Both the position numbers and the translations under genes were made by a program. Positions 1 to 7,770 of a DNA stretch of 13,120 nt are shown in pieces; position 1 is the stretch's first letter, and every line of letters starts with the position of its first letter. The notes under the pieces are model-generated. The model saw only the letters and a list, made by a program, of their open reading frames with translations, was not told the DNA's origin and searched no databases. Origin of the DNA: Pseudomonadota bacterium (GTDB taxonomy: Bacteria > Pseudomonadota > Gammaproteobacteria > Burkholderiales > Rhodocyclaceae); assembly GCA_009778425.1 (NCBI GenBank), contig WRJU01000222.1, forward strand, positions 1 through 13,120, in the 5' to 3' direction.

Positions 1-306
1 GGTAAGCTGTTCAATATCAGGCAGGGGGCGTGGCGTTGGGCGTTTGTCGTGGGGCTGTTGCTGTCGCCTTATCTGTTCCGCCTCTTCTCTGCGTTGCCCG
101 CCGCGCAGTTTGATCTGCGCTGGCCGGTTTATCTGGTTGCCGGGTTCATGGTTGGTCTGGGCAGCCGGTTGGGGTCTGGGTGCACCAGCGGGCATGGCGT
201 CTGCGGCCTGTCGCGTTTGTCGAAGCGTTCGTTGGTGGCGACACTGGTTTTCATGGGAACGGGGTTTATTACGGTATACCTTGCCCGTCACTTGATCGGA
301 GGGTGA
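1..306 (+). CDS. YeeE/YedE-family transporter, first half (PmpA-like), 5' truncated
   Basis: Integral membrane protein of the YeeE/YedE (sulf_transp) family, whose characterised members take up thiosulfate or related sulfur compounds across the inner membrane. The reading frame is open from base 1, so the N-terminus lies outside the window; about 101 residues are visible. Two or three hydrophobic segments can be seen. The family hallmark GCTSGHGVCG is encoded at 178-207; its cysteines are the residues thought to contact the sulfur substrate. The gene ends in TGA at 304-306, one base before the ATG of the next gene, which carries the other half of the fold. This two-gene arrangement is the PmpA/PmpB form, as opposed to the single-chain YeeE form. 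The family call is firm; the substrate (thiosulfate, persulfide or other) is inferred from the neighbours. Confidence 0.85.
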   Translation, partial: GKLFNIRQGAWRWAFVVGLLLSPYLFRLFSALPAAQFDLRWPVYLVAGFMVGLGSRLGSGCTSGHGVCGLSRLSKRSLVATLVFMGTGFITVYLARHLIGG

Positions 307-307
307 G

Positions 308-721
308 ATGCCACTTTTTACCGCAGCCCTGGCAGGCGTGATTTTCGGATTCGGTTTGCTTCTTTCCGGAATGGCAAACCCTGAAAAAGTACAGGGGTTC
401 CTGGATTTGGCCGGACATTGGGACCCTTCTTTGGCAATGGTCATGGCCGGGGCCATCGCCATTGGATTCTTCGGGTTTGCCATCGCCAAACGCCGGACAC
501 ATTCACTATTGGAACAGCCAATGCAGTTGCCCACAGCAACCGTGATCGACCGCAAGCTGATCATCGGCAGCGCGCTGTTCGGTATTGGTTGGGGACTGGC
601 CGGCGTCTGCCCCGGTCCGGCACTGGTCACACTGGCAATGGGAATTCCGCAGGCAATCGTTTTTGTCGTTGCGATGCTGGTCGGCATGCAGTTACATCAT
701 TTCACGCAAAAATCGTCATAG
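308..721 (+). CDS. YeeE/YedE-family transporter, second half (PmpB-like)
   Basis: A 137-residue membrane protein with about four hydrophobic segments (roughly residues 3-22, 42-60, 84-101 and 104-128). It carries the second conserved cysteine motif of the YeeE/YedE family, GWGLAGVCPGPALV, with Cys101. It presumably pairs with the preceding half-protein to form one sulfur-compound channel or transporter. The ATG at 308 starts one base after the upstream stop, which indicates translational coupling. The next gene begins 11 bases after the TAG, behind a good AGGAG at 720-724, so all three form one operon. The family is clear; the transported molecule is not shown by the sequence. Confidence 0.85.
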   Translation: MPLFTAALAGVIFGFGLLLSGMANPEKVQGFLDLAGHWDPSLAMVMAGAIAIGFFGFAIAKRRTHSLLEQPMQLPTATVIDRKLIIGSALFGIGWGLAGVCPGPALVTLAMGIPQAIVFVVAMLVGMQLHHFTQKSS

Positions 722-732
722 GAGACAAGATC

Positions 733-2403
733 ATGACCAAGAAACTGGTAATCGTAGGCGGCGTCGCCGGTGGCGCATCGGCTGCGGCACGGGCAAGGCG
801 CTTAAGCGAAACCGCAGAAATCGTCATGCTGGAACGCGGCCCTTTTGTGTCTTTTGCCAACTGCGGCCTGCCTTATCACATTAGCGGCGAAATTGAGAGC
901 CGTAACGCACTGCTGCTGCATACGCCGGAGTCCCTGCGCGCCCGTTTCAATATCGACTCGCGTACACAGCATGAGGTCATATCAATCGACCGAGCGGCGA
1001 AAACCGTGACGGTGCGGGATCTTTGCGCTGAACGGGAGTACGTCGAGCATTACGATACGTTGCTCCTCGCTCCCGGCGCTGCGCCGATACGCCCGCCGCT
1101 TCCGGGTATCGACGATCCGCGCGTGCTGACACTACGCAATATCCCCGACATGGATCAGATAATGGCGGCACTTGACGCCCAGGTACGCCGGGTGTGTGTC
1201 GTCGGCGCAGGTTTCATCGGCCTGGAAATGATCGAGGCATTGCGGCACAGGGGTCTGGAAGTCACCTTGATCGAACGCGACCCGCAGATAATGGCACCGC
1301 TGGACGCGGAAATGACCGCTCCCTTGCTTGAGGCGCTGCAAAGGCAGCAGGTGAAATTGCACATTGGGGACGGTCTGGCGGCTATTGAGCCGAATCCGCA
1401 GTTGCAGTTGACGCTCTCTTCCGGCGCCCGGATCGAAACCGATCTGGTGGTATTGGCCATAGGGGTCCGCCCGGAAAACAAACTGGCCCAGGACGCCGGA
1501 CTGACATTGGGTGTCGGCGGCGCGATTGCCGTGAACGCGCAGCAGCAGACTTCCGATCCGGCCATTTACGCGGTCGGCGACGCAGTACAGGTCAGGCATG
1601 TCGTCAGCGGCCATCCCGTTATCCTGCCTTTGGCCGGTCCGGCCAATCGGCAAGGGCGGATCGCAGCCGATGTCATCTTCGGCAAACAGGCGACGTATCG
1701 GGGCTCACAGGGAACGGCCATCTGCAAACTGTTCGAGATGACGGCAGGCGCTACAGGTTTGAACGAGAAAGCGCTCAAAGCGGCAAACATCCCGTATCGC
1801 AAAATCTATATCCATGCTGCCGACCATGCCGGTTATTACCCCGGCGCAAAACAGATCAGCCTCAAGCTGCTGTTTGATGGCGATTCCGGGCGCGTACTCG
1901 GCGCACAAGCTGTCGGTGAGAGCGGCGTGGATAAACGGCTCGATGTGCTGGCGACCGCCATTCAGGCGCAAATGACCGTCGATGATCTGGCCGAGATGGA
2001 ACTGAGTTACGCGCCGCCCTATGGGGCAGCCAAAGACCCGGTCAACATCGCCGGAATGGCGGCTCAGAACCTTATCGCCGGACTTTCTTCGCTTATCGAC
2101 CTGGAAGAACTGGATGCCGCAATATCGGCTGGCGCGGCCTTGATCGACCTTCGTCAACCCGAAGAATTGCGCCAGGGCCAGATTCCCGGAGCAGAAAATC
2201 TGCCGCTGCCGCAACTGCGCGCGCAAACACAGCTTCCCAAAGACGCGCCAGTAATCGTGTATTGCCAGGTTGGATTGCGCGGCTATGTCGGGCAGCGCCA
2301 GTTACAGCAGCGGGGATACTCGGCGCGCAATCTGAACGGCGGGTTCCGTACCTGGAAAATGACGCAAACCGCCAAGAGCTTCTCCGGCAAAGGCAACTCG
2401 TAA
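733..2403 (+). CDS. CoA-disulfide/persulfide reductase with C-terminal rhodanese domain (CoADR-Rhod)
   Basis: A 556-residue flavoprotein. Residues 1-445 form a class of pyridine nucleotide-disulfide oxidoreductase: FAD-binding GGVAGG at 9-14, a single redox cysteine in SFANCGLPYH (Cys44), a second dinucleotide fold beginning VCVVGAGFIGLE, and the FAD-contacting segment IYAVGDAV. The C-terminal 100 residues are a rhodanese domain with an active loop CQVGLRG (Cys511). This architecture matches CoADR-Rhod/Npsr enzymes, which use NAD(P)H to reduce CoA disulfide, CoA persulfide or polysulfide. The reading frame stays open upstream to 418, but the ATG at 733 is chosen because it follows AGGAG (720-724) and opens directly on the FAD motif. 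It is co-transcribed with the transporter pair, which suggests the imported sulfane sulfur is its substrate. The exact substrate is not determined by sequence. Confidence 0.9.
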   Translation: MTKKLVIVGGVAGGASAAARARRLSETAEIVMLERGPFVSFANCGLPYHISGEIESRNALLLHTPESLRARFNIDSRTQHEVISIDRAAKTVTVRDLCAEREYVEHYDTLLLAPGAAPIRPPLPGIDDPRVLTLRNIPDMDQIMAALDAQVRRVCVVGAGFIGLEMIEALRHRGLEVTLIERDPQIMAPLDAEMTAPLLEALQRQQVKLHIGDGLAAIEPNPQLQLTLSSGARIETDLVVLAIGVRPENKLAQDAGLTLGVGGAIAVNAQQQTSDPAIYAVGDAVQVRHVVSGHPVILPLAGPANRQGRIAADVIFGKQATYRGSQGTAICKLFEMTAGATGLNEKALKAANIPYRKIYIHAADHAGYYPGAKQISLKLLFDGDSGRVLGAQAVGESGVDKRLDVLATAIQAQMTVDDLAEMELSYAPPYGAAKDPVNIAGMAAQNLIAGLSSLIDLEELDAAISAGAALIDLRQPEELRQGQIPGAENLPLPQLRAQTQLPKDAPVIVYCQVGLRGYVGQRQLQQRGYSARNLNGGFRTWKMTQTAKSFSGKGNS

Positions 2404-2414
2404 ACCTGACAATA

Positions 2415-2424
2415 CCTGTACAGG
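2415..2424. repeat. 10-bp perfect palindrome between operons
   Basis: The palindrome CCTGTACAGG lies in the 49-base gap between the reductase stop and the permease start. It could be a binding site for a dimeric regulator of the downstream lipid-transport operon, but it is short and no convincing -35/-10 pair surrounds it (a CTGACA at 2406-2411 has no well-spaced partner). Function unknown. Confidence 0.3.
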
Positions 2425-2452
2425 CCGTTCGATTATCTGACTACGCTCATGT

Positions 2453-3598
2453 ATGCTCGTCGCGATGAACGCTTCCGACGATGCCCGCTTCGAGCTGCAT
2501 GATGGAGGAAGCGTCCCCAGGCTGTGTATCAGCGGCGCGTGGACGCTTTCTCATTACCTGGCGCTCGCGCCACGGATTGCCGACCTGCGCGGACGGATCA
2601 GGCCGGGAGTGAAAATCGACTTCTCCGCCCTCACGGCGCTGGATACCGCCGGGGCGCGCCTGTTGTGCGAGCTTGTCGGGGTAGAAGGGCTGAGGAGTGC
2701 GCTCATTGACGCCGCGCTCACGCCGGAACGGCGCATGTTGCTGGAAACGGTGGCCTCTACGCCCACCGTACCCATCGAACCGCTCACCAGGGGATACCGT
2801 TTCGGCGACCTGCTCATACGCATCGGCAAAGCAGCATCCGTATTCTGGAATCACATGGTGGGTCTGCTCGGTTTCATCGGGCTTACACTCGAAAAACTGG
2901 CGCATACGGCCTGGCGGCCCCGACGTTGGCGTGTGGCGGCCACCATCGCCCAGTTGGAGCGGATCGGCTTCGATGCCGTGCCCATTGTGGCCTTGCTGAC
3001 TTTTCTCATCGGCGCGGTAATCACCTTTCTCGGCGCGACGGTGCTGGCAGAGTTCGGGGCAACGATCTACACGGTCAGTCTGGTCTCGTATTCTTTCCTG
3101 CGGGAATTCGGGGTATTCCTCGCGGCCATTCTGGTTGCCGGACGAACGTCCAGCGCCTTCGCGGCTCAGATTGGCTCGATGCGCGCCAATGAGGAAATCG
3201 ACGCGATTCGTGTGCTCGGCCTCGACCCGGTGGAATGGCTGGTGCTCCCACGGGTGCTGGCAATGATGCTGGCCCTGCCGATTCTTGCGTTCATCGCAAT
3301 GATCTGCGGCATTGCGGGAGGCATGGTCGTCTGCGCGTTGCGCCTGGATATTTCGCCAGGGATGTTCCTTTCGCTGTTTACCACTGACATCGAGCCGAGG
3401 CATTTTTTTGTCGGTATCGGAAAAGCGCCGGTATTCGCTTTCCTGATCGCCTCCATCGGATGCCTGGAAGGCTTCCGGGTGAGCGGCAGCGCGCAGTCGG
3501 TTGGCGAACACACGACTTCGGCGGTGGTGCAGTCGATTTTCACGGTCATCGTGGTCGATGCCATCGCGGCCCTGTTCTGCATGGAGATGGGCTGGTGA
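2453..3598 (+). CDS. MlaE-family lipid ABC transporter permease with N-terminal STAS domain
   Basis: A 381-residue inner-membrane permease of an Mla/Mce-type lipid transporter. Residues about 15-105 form a STAS-like domain (an MlaB equivalent fused in cis; note IDFSALTALDTAGARLL around 55-70). Residues about 130-375 are the MlaE permease domain with around five hydrophobic segments. The conserved cytoplasmic coupling stretch AGRTSSAFAAQIGSMRANEE is at 229-248, followed by DAIRVLGLDP. Start uncertain: ATG at 2453 or at 2465, and neither has a visible Shine-Dalgarno sequence. It is the first of four tightly packed genes, and its TGA overlaps the GTG start of the ATPase. The family typically moves phospholipids between inner and outer membrane; direction and substrate cannot be read from sequence. 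Confidence 0.9.
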   Translation: MLVAMNASDDARFELHDGGSVPRLCISGAWTLSHYLALAPRIADLRGRIRPGVKIDFSALTALDTAGARLLCELVGVEGLRSALIDAALTPERRMLLETVASTPTVPIEPLTRGYRFGDLLIRIGKAASVFWNHMVGLLGFIGLTLEKLAHTAWRPRRWRVAATIAQLERIGFDAVPIVALLTFLIGAVITFLGATVLAEFGATIYTVSLVSYSFLREFGVFLAAILVAGRTSSAFAAQIGSMRANEEIDAIRVLGLDPVEWLVLPRVLAMMLALPILAFIAMICGIAGGMVVCALRLDISPGMFLSLFTTDIEPRHFFVGIGKAPVFAFLIASIGCLEGFRVSGSAQSVGEHTTSAVVQSIFTVIVVDAIAALFCMEMGW

Positions 3599-4395
3599 GT
3601 ACGGCATGGGCAGACGGGCCGTCCGGAATCGTCGCGCAGGCGCGCGGGGTGCGTAATTGCTTCGGCGCGCAGACGGTACATGAAGGGCTCGATCTGGACG
3701 TGCTGCGCGGCGAAGTGCTCGCCGTGGTCGGCGGCTCAGGCACGGGCAAGTCGGTGCTGCTGCGCACGCTCGTCGGCCTGAACCGCCCCAGCGCCGGTTC
3801 GGTGCGTTTGTTCGGACAGGATGTGTACGCGCCCGAAACGCAGGGCAACGCCGGGCTGGCGCGGCGCGTCGGGGTCCTGTTCCAGCAGGGGGCGCTTTTC
3901 TCTTCGCTCACGGTGCTGGAAAACGTCGCCCTGCCCTTGATCGAACATGCCCGCCTGCCCGTCGCCGAGGCCACGCGGCTGGCCGCGCTCAAGATCGCGC
4001 TGGCGGGGCTGCCGACTGAGGCGGGCGGCAAATTGCCCCTGGAACTTTCGGGCGGCATGATAAAGCGCGCGGCGCTCGCCCGCGCCCTGGCGCTCGACCC
4101 GGATATTCTTTTTCTCGATGAACCCACCGCAGGGCTGGACCCCGTCGGCGCGGCGGCGTTCGACCAATTGATCCTGACCCTGCGCGGCGCTTTGGGGCTG
4201 ACCGTTTTCCTGGTCACGCACGATCTGGATACACTCTACGCCATTGCCGACCGGATCGCGGTGCTGGCGGACAGGCGCATACTGGCCAATGATCGGCTGG
4301 AGGCGGTCGCCGCCATCGACGACACATGGATACGGGAATATTTCCACGGCCCGCGTGGCCGCGCCGCGCAAGCGGCGCATGAGCGCAGGCCATAA
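3595..4395 (+). CDS. MlaF-type ATP-binding protein of lipid ABC transporter
   Basis: A 266-residue ABC ATPase that would power the STAS-MlaE permease from the cytoplasmic face. Visible motifs: Walker A GGSGTGKS at 46-53, Q-loop glutamine in LFQQGALF near 97, signature LSGGMIKRAALARAL from 151, Walker B ILFLDEPTAGLDP from 171, and the H-loop histidine in LVTHD at 209. The LSGGM form of the signature, followed by a basic residue, is characteristic of the Mla/Mce ATPases. The frame is open upstream to 3460, but homology begins only after 3595, where a GTG overlaps the permease stop (GTGA at 3595-3598), so translational coupling is likely and GTG is the preferred start. The next gene follows after 17 bases. 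Confidence 0.9.
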   Translation: MSTAWADGPSGIVAQARGVRNCFGAQTVHEGLDLDVLRGEVLAVVGGSGTGKSVLLRTLVGLNRPSAGSVRLFGQDVYAPETQGNAGLARRVGVLFQQGALFSSLTVLENVALPLIEHARLPVAEATRLAALKIALAGLPTEAGGKLPLELSGGMIKRAALARALALDPDILFLDEPTAGLDPVGAAAFDQLILTLRGALGLTVFLVTHDLDTLYAIADRIAVLADRRILANDRLEAVAAIDDTWIREYFHGPRGRAAQAAHERRP

Positions 4396-4412
4396 AAAGA
4401 GAGGGCTTCAGC

Positions 4413-5345
4413 ATGGAAACCCGCGCGCATCACCTGTTGATCGGCCTTTTTACCGTTTTCATGACAGGGGCGGCACTCGCCTTCGCCCTGTGGATGGGAT
4501 CGGGCTTCAACGAAGGCCATTACGAAACTTACGATGTGCTGTTCGACGAAGCCGTCTCTGGGCTCTCGAAAGGCAGCACGGTGGAATTCAAGGGCATCCG
4601 GATCGGCACGGTTGACGATTTGCAGCTCGATCCTGCCAACCCGCGCCAGGTACGCGCCCGCGTCCGCGTCGATGCCAATGCGCCGATTTATGCCGATACC
4701 CGCGCGCGGCTGCATACGACGAGCATTACCGGCTTATCGACAATCCGCCTCACCGAAGGCAGTGGCAAACCCTTGAAGCCACGCCCCGGCGAAATCCCGG
4801 TCATCCCCACGGAAACCTCTTCATTGGGCAAATTGCTCGATGGCAGCGAAGACGTCGTTTCCAACGCCAATGATGTCTTGGCGCACATGCAGGCACTACT
4901 CTCCGAACGCAACCTCACCCAGATCGAGCACATACTGAACAACCTCGAACTTGCCACAAACTCGCTCGCCAGCGGGCGCGAAGAGTTGCGCCAGACATTG
5001 ACCCAGCTTTACAGCGCCAGCGCGCAAGCCAATACGGTATTCGCCGAAGCCTCGCAATTGATGCAAAACGCCAACCGCCTGATCGACGGGCAGGGGAAAA
5101 GCGCGTTCGACAGCGCACAACGATCGATGGCAGCACTCGAACACACCACGCAGACCCTCGATAAATTGCTCGCCGACAATCGCGCCCCGCTCGACTCGGG
5201 TTTCAAGTCCCTTTCCGAACTCGGCCCTGCCGTCACCGAACTGCGCGCGACTCTCACGTCCCTGCGCATGATCGTCCGCCGCCTCGAAGAGCGCCCTGCC
5301 GACTACCTCCTTGGCCGGGAACCCGCAAGGGAGTTCAAGCCATGA
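4413..5345 (+). CDS. MlaD-family protein with one MCE domain
   Basis: A 310-residue substrate-binding component of the lipid transporter. One N-terminal transmembrane helix (about 8-28) anchors it in the inner membrane; the MCE domain follows at about 38-115 (TYDVLFDEAVSGLSKGSTVE, then the FKGIRIGTV core). From about 135 to 300 the protein is polar and predicted largely helical, with heptad-like stretches rich in Leu, Ala, Gln and Asn. It is therefore much longer than E. coli MlaD (about 183 residues), with a C-terminal helical region that could build a periplasmic tube in the oligomer; that is inference. GAGAGGG at 4399-4407 serves as the ribosome site. The TGA overlaps the ATG of the lipoprotein gene (ATGA). 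Confidence 0.9.
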   Translation: METRAHHLLIGLFTVFMTGAALAFALWMGSGFNEGHYETYDVLFDEAVSGLSKGSTVEFKGIRIGTVDDLQLDPANPRQVRARVRVDANAPIYADTRARLHTTSITGLSTIRLTEGSGKPLKPRPGEIPVIPTETSSLGKLLDGSEDVVSNANDVLAHMQALLSERNLTQIEHILNNLELATNSLASGREELRQTLTQLYSASAQANTVFAEASQLMQNANRLIDGQGKSAFDSAQRSMAALEHTTQTLDKLLADNRAPLDSGFKSLSELGPAVTELRATLTSLRMIVRRLEERPADYLLGREPAREFKP

Positions 5346-6058
5346 TTTTCGACCGCGTTTTCCGCGCCACTCTCCGCGCTTTTCGTATCCTTCGCCTTTA
5401 CGCGCTCAGTGCCTTGCCGTTTGCGGCCTGTACGATCCTGCCCGCGCCGGAACCCGTAGACATCTACCTGCTGCCCATCTCGGCCAGCAACCCGGTTCGT
5501 GCCGACCGAGCCTTGCGCCCCTGGTCGCTGCGCATCGCCCGCCCGGACTCAAATGGGCAATTGCTCGGACAGCGCATCCTCGTCATCCCGGAGCCGAACC
5601 GGGTGAGCGTCTATAAAGGCGCGAACTGGCATGAACCTGCCGCGCTCCTGATGCGCAGCCGCCTGTTCGATGCTTTCAGGGCGGATGGGCGCGTGAGCGC
5701 CCTGTCCATCGAAGAGATGCGCACTTTTGCCGACTATGAAATCAGCAGCGAACTCGGCGCTTTTCACAGTGAATACCGGCAGGGCGACGACTCTCCGGAG
5801 GTCGTGATCAAGCTCGATACCCGCCTGATCGACACTGCCAGCCGCCGCATCGTCGCCAGCCGCGCGTTTGAAGCGCGGGAAGCCGCCGCCGACGGCACGA
5901 TCCCCGCCGTGGTCGCCGCCTTTGGCCGAGCCGCCGACAGGCTTTCCGCCGAACTGGTGAGTTGGGCCATTGCCGGAGCCGATGCGGCGCATCAACCGGG
6001 GACGGCAGCCGAACCCCTGCCGGTCAGGGAAGGAGCCCCTGAAGCCCCGGCCCCTTGA
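5342..6058 (+). CDS. ABC-type transport auxiliary lipoprotein (PqiC/YmbA-like)
   Basis: A 238-residue probable outer-membrane lipoprotein of the family that accompanies MCE transporters (ABC_trans_aux, related to PqiC). The N-terminus has several basic residues, then a hydrophobic run ending LPFAAC, with Cys30 the likely lipidated residue; Phe at the -3 position is not the usual Leu. The sequence after it (TILPAPEPVDIYLLP) matches the typical family start. The core runs to about 212; the last 25 residues are a Pro/Ala/Glu-rich tail. The start codon overlaps the preceding stop (ATGA at 5342-5345). Last gene of the operon; it ends six bases from the convergent TusA-family gene. It probably docks the MCE tube to the outer membrane, by analogy with PqiC. 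Confidence 0.8.
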   Translation: MIFDRVFRATLRAFRILRLYALSALPFAACTILPAPEPVDIYLLPISASNPVRADRALRPWSLRIARPDSNGQLLGQRILVIPEPNRVSVYKGANWHEPAALLMRSRLFDAFRADGRVSALSIEEMRTFADYEISSELGAFHSEYRQGDDSPEVVIKLDTRLIDTASRRIVASRAFEAREAAADGTIPAVVAAFGRAADRLSAELVSWAIAGADAAHQPGTAAEPLPVREGAPEAPAP

Positions 6059-6064
6059 CCCTTC

Positions 6065-6295
6065 TTACTTGTGCCGGATGAAAAACTCGTATGTGCTGTC
6101 CGGCATCTCTGTTTGCTGTAGCAACTCGTGCCCGGTCTGACGGGTAAAGGCTTCAAAGTCCTTGACCGAAGAAGGATCGGTAGCGAGTACGCGCACGATC
6201 CGTCTGGCGGATACCTCGGACAGCGCCTTTTTGAGCCTCAGAACCGGCAGTGGGCAATTCAGCCCACGCGCATCGACTTCCTTGTCAAACTCCAT
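6065..6295 (-). CDS. tusA: TusA-family sulfurtransferase (sulfur carrier)
   Basis: A 76-residue cytoplasmic sulfur-carrier protein. It starts MEFDKEVDARGLNCPLPVLR, with the diagnostic CPxP motif at 14-17; Cys14 would carry the persulfide. Length and motif are as usual for the family. The ATG at 6295 has a purine-rich GGAGAAGAG just upstream and lies 14 bases after the protease stop, so the two form an operon. Family members serve tRNA 2-thiouridine synthesis, molybdenum cofactor sulfuration or sulfur oxidation; which applies here is not determined. The rhodanese-containing reductase at 733-2403 could be a partner, but the two are in separate operons. The symbol denotes the family and does not assert orthology. 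Confidence 0.85.
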   Translation of the reverse strand: MEFDKEVDARGLNCPLPVLRLKKALSEVSARRIVRVLATDPSSVKDFEAFTRQTGHELLQQTEMPDSTYEFFIRHK

Positions 6296-6309
6296 TCTCT
6301 TCTCCGTCG

Positions 6310-7767
6310 TCAGCGTCCGCCGCTTCGTTGTTCCGACCGCCTTTCCTCATCCGCGCGGTTGCGGATTTCACGCAGGCGGGCATCGACTGCGGACAACTCG
6401 TAAAAATCCCCGTCCCCGGCGCGGCGCGCCAATTCCAGTTGTTCAACTGCGGCACGGTAAGTACCGTATAAAACATAAACCTCGGCCTGGGCGCGATGTT
6501 GCGCCGTGCGCTTGCCCAAGGCCGCGTTGGCGCGCGCAAGCAGCTCCCACAGGCGGACATCGCCGCTGCGGCGGGCGAGCGCGCGGCGCATCCCGCGTTC
6601 CGCGTCCTGCGCCCGCCCGCCCGCAATTTGAGCATTGGCCAGGGCGTAAACCACACTCATGCTTTCCGGGAAAGCCTTGTTCGCGGCGGTCAGCGTATTG
6701 ATCGCCGCGTTGGTATCACGGCGGGCCGTCGCCACCTCGCCGGAAAGGATGGCAATGAAAGGCGAAGGCTTGGCGCGGCGGCGCAATTCATCGAGCGTAT
6801 GCGCGGCCTCCTCCAGATGCCCAAGCTGAAATTGCGCAAGCGCCAGCCCGTAACGCAACGCAGCATCGTCCGGACTAGCCGCGACCAGTCCCTCGAACGT
6901 CCGTGCCGCCTCAGGAGCCGGTAGCGATTGCACGCGCAACCGGGCGCGCACGTAATTGAAATCCGGCGAATCGGGCACCTGGCGATAACGCATGCTCATG
7001 ACCCGGTTTTCCATGTCGGCGATACGCTCGGTCGTCAGCGGATGCGTACGCAAATAAGCCGGGGCATTGCTTTCATACGGGCGGGAAGAGCGTTGCAGGC
7101 GCTCGAAAAACCCCGCCATCCCGCGCACGTCGAACCCTGCCGCTTCCAGCGTTTGCAAGCCGAGCCGGTCGGCCTCGCGTTCAAAATCGCGCGAATAGGC
7201 CAATTGCGCCTGACTCGTCCCGCCAGCCCCGGCGGCCACTGCCGCCTCGCCCACCCGCGAATTGCCGGCCGCAATCGCCGCCAATATGGAAGCCAGTACC
7301 ACCATCGTCATCTGTTTTTGTTTACCGATGAACTGCGCGACATGCCGCTGCGTGATATGCCCGATCTCATGCCCGATTACCCCGGCCAGCTCCGATTCCG
7401 ATTGCGCCGCAAGGATCAGCCCGGTATGTATGCCGATATAGCCGCCCGGCAGGGCAAAGGCGTTGAGCATGGCATCCTTGACCACGAAAAATTCAAACGC
7501 GCGGCCAGGATCCGGGCCTGCCTCCACCAGCCGCCGCCCCAGGCGATTGATGTATTCCTCAACCTCGGGGTCGTCGAGCCAGGCGGGGTCCTTGCGCACC
7601 TCACGCATGATCTCTTCGCCAAGTTTGTTTTCCTGCGCCAGCGACAAATCTTCGACGCCCACCACATCGCCCAGGTCAGGCAGGTTGGAGGCGGGCGCAT
7701 CGAATGCGAAACTGTAAAGAAAGACGAAAACGAAAGCGAAAAAGTGGCGCATGATTCGGCGAATCAT
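6310..7767 (-). CDS. M48 metalloprotease with TPR-like C-terminal region (BepA/YfgC-like)
   Basis: A 485-residue periplasmic zinc protease. N-terminal signal peptide (about 1-27, ending FAFDAPAS), then an M48 peptidase domain: zinc-binding HEIGH at 133-137, the second helix motif DFEREADRLG at 194-203 supplying the Glu ligand, and His242 in RTHPLTTERIADMENR, matching the regulatory fourth-ligand histidine described for E. coli BepA. From about 275 to the end the sequence is a helical, Ala/Leu/Arg-rich repeat region consistent with TPRs. BepA degrades or assists stalled outer-membrane proteins such as LptD at the BAM complex; a similar role is inferred. Start: ATG 7767, with GAGG four bases upstream; an ATG at 7752 is an alternative. 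The TusA-family gene follows after 14 bases. Confidence 0.88.
   Translation of the reverse strand: MIRRIMRHFFAFVFVFLYSFAFDAPASNLPDLGDVVGVEDLSLAQENKLGEEIMREVRKDPAWLDDPEVEEYINRLGRRLVEAGPDPGRAFEFFVVKDAMLNAFALPGGYIGIHTGLILAAQSESELAGVIGHEIGHITQRHVAQFIGKQKQMTMVVLASILAAIAAGNSRVGEAAVAAGAGGTSQAQLAYSRDFEREADRLGLQTLEAAGFDVRGMAGFFERLQRSSRPYESNAPAYLRTHPLTTERIADMENRVMSMRYRQVPDSPDFNYVRARLRVQSLPAPEAARTFEGLVAASPDDAALRYGLALAQFQLGHLEEAAHTLDELRRRAKPSPFIAILSGEVATARRDTNAAINTLTAANKAFPESMSVVYALANAQIAGGRAQDAERGMRRALARRSGDVRLWELLARANAALGKRTAQHRAQAEVYVLYGTYRAAVEQLELARRAGDGDFYELSAVDARLREIRNRADEERRSEQRSGGR
7751..7767. repeat. Inverted repeat over the protease start codon
   Basis: ATGATTC (7751-7757) and GAATCAT (7761-7767) form a perfect 7-bp inverted repeat separated by GGC. 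It covers the first codons of the minus-strand protease gene, including both candidate ATGs. It could be an operator or an mRNA hairpin at the start codon; it may also be an accident of the Met-Ile-Arg-Arg-Ile-Met coding. Confidence 0.4.
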
Positions 7768-7770
7768 ACC

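Noticed and set aside
418..732. N-terminal extension of the reductase frame inside the PmpB-like gene
   Set aside because: The extension overlaps the transporter gene in another frame, has no homology-like pattern, and the ATG at 733 has a good ribosome site directly before the FAD motif.
2447..3607. Long open frame of 386 codons on the minus strand opposite the permease
   Set aside because: It mirrors the permease gene almost exactly, and its product is rich in Arg, His, Gln and Glu with no recognisable motif, as expected for the antisense of a hydrophobic GC-rich gene.
6072..6105. Inverted repeat TGCCGGA / TCCGGCA as a terminator
   Set aside because: It is inside the TusA-family coding region, has a 20-base loop and no T-run in the right place.
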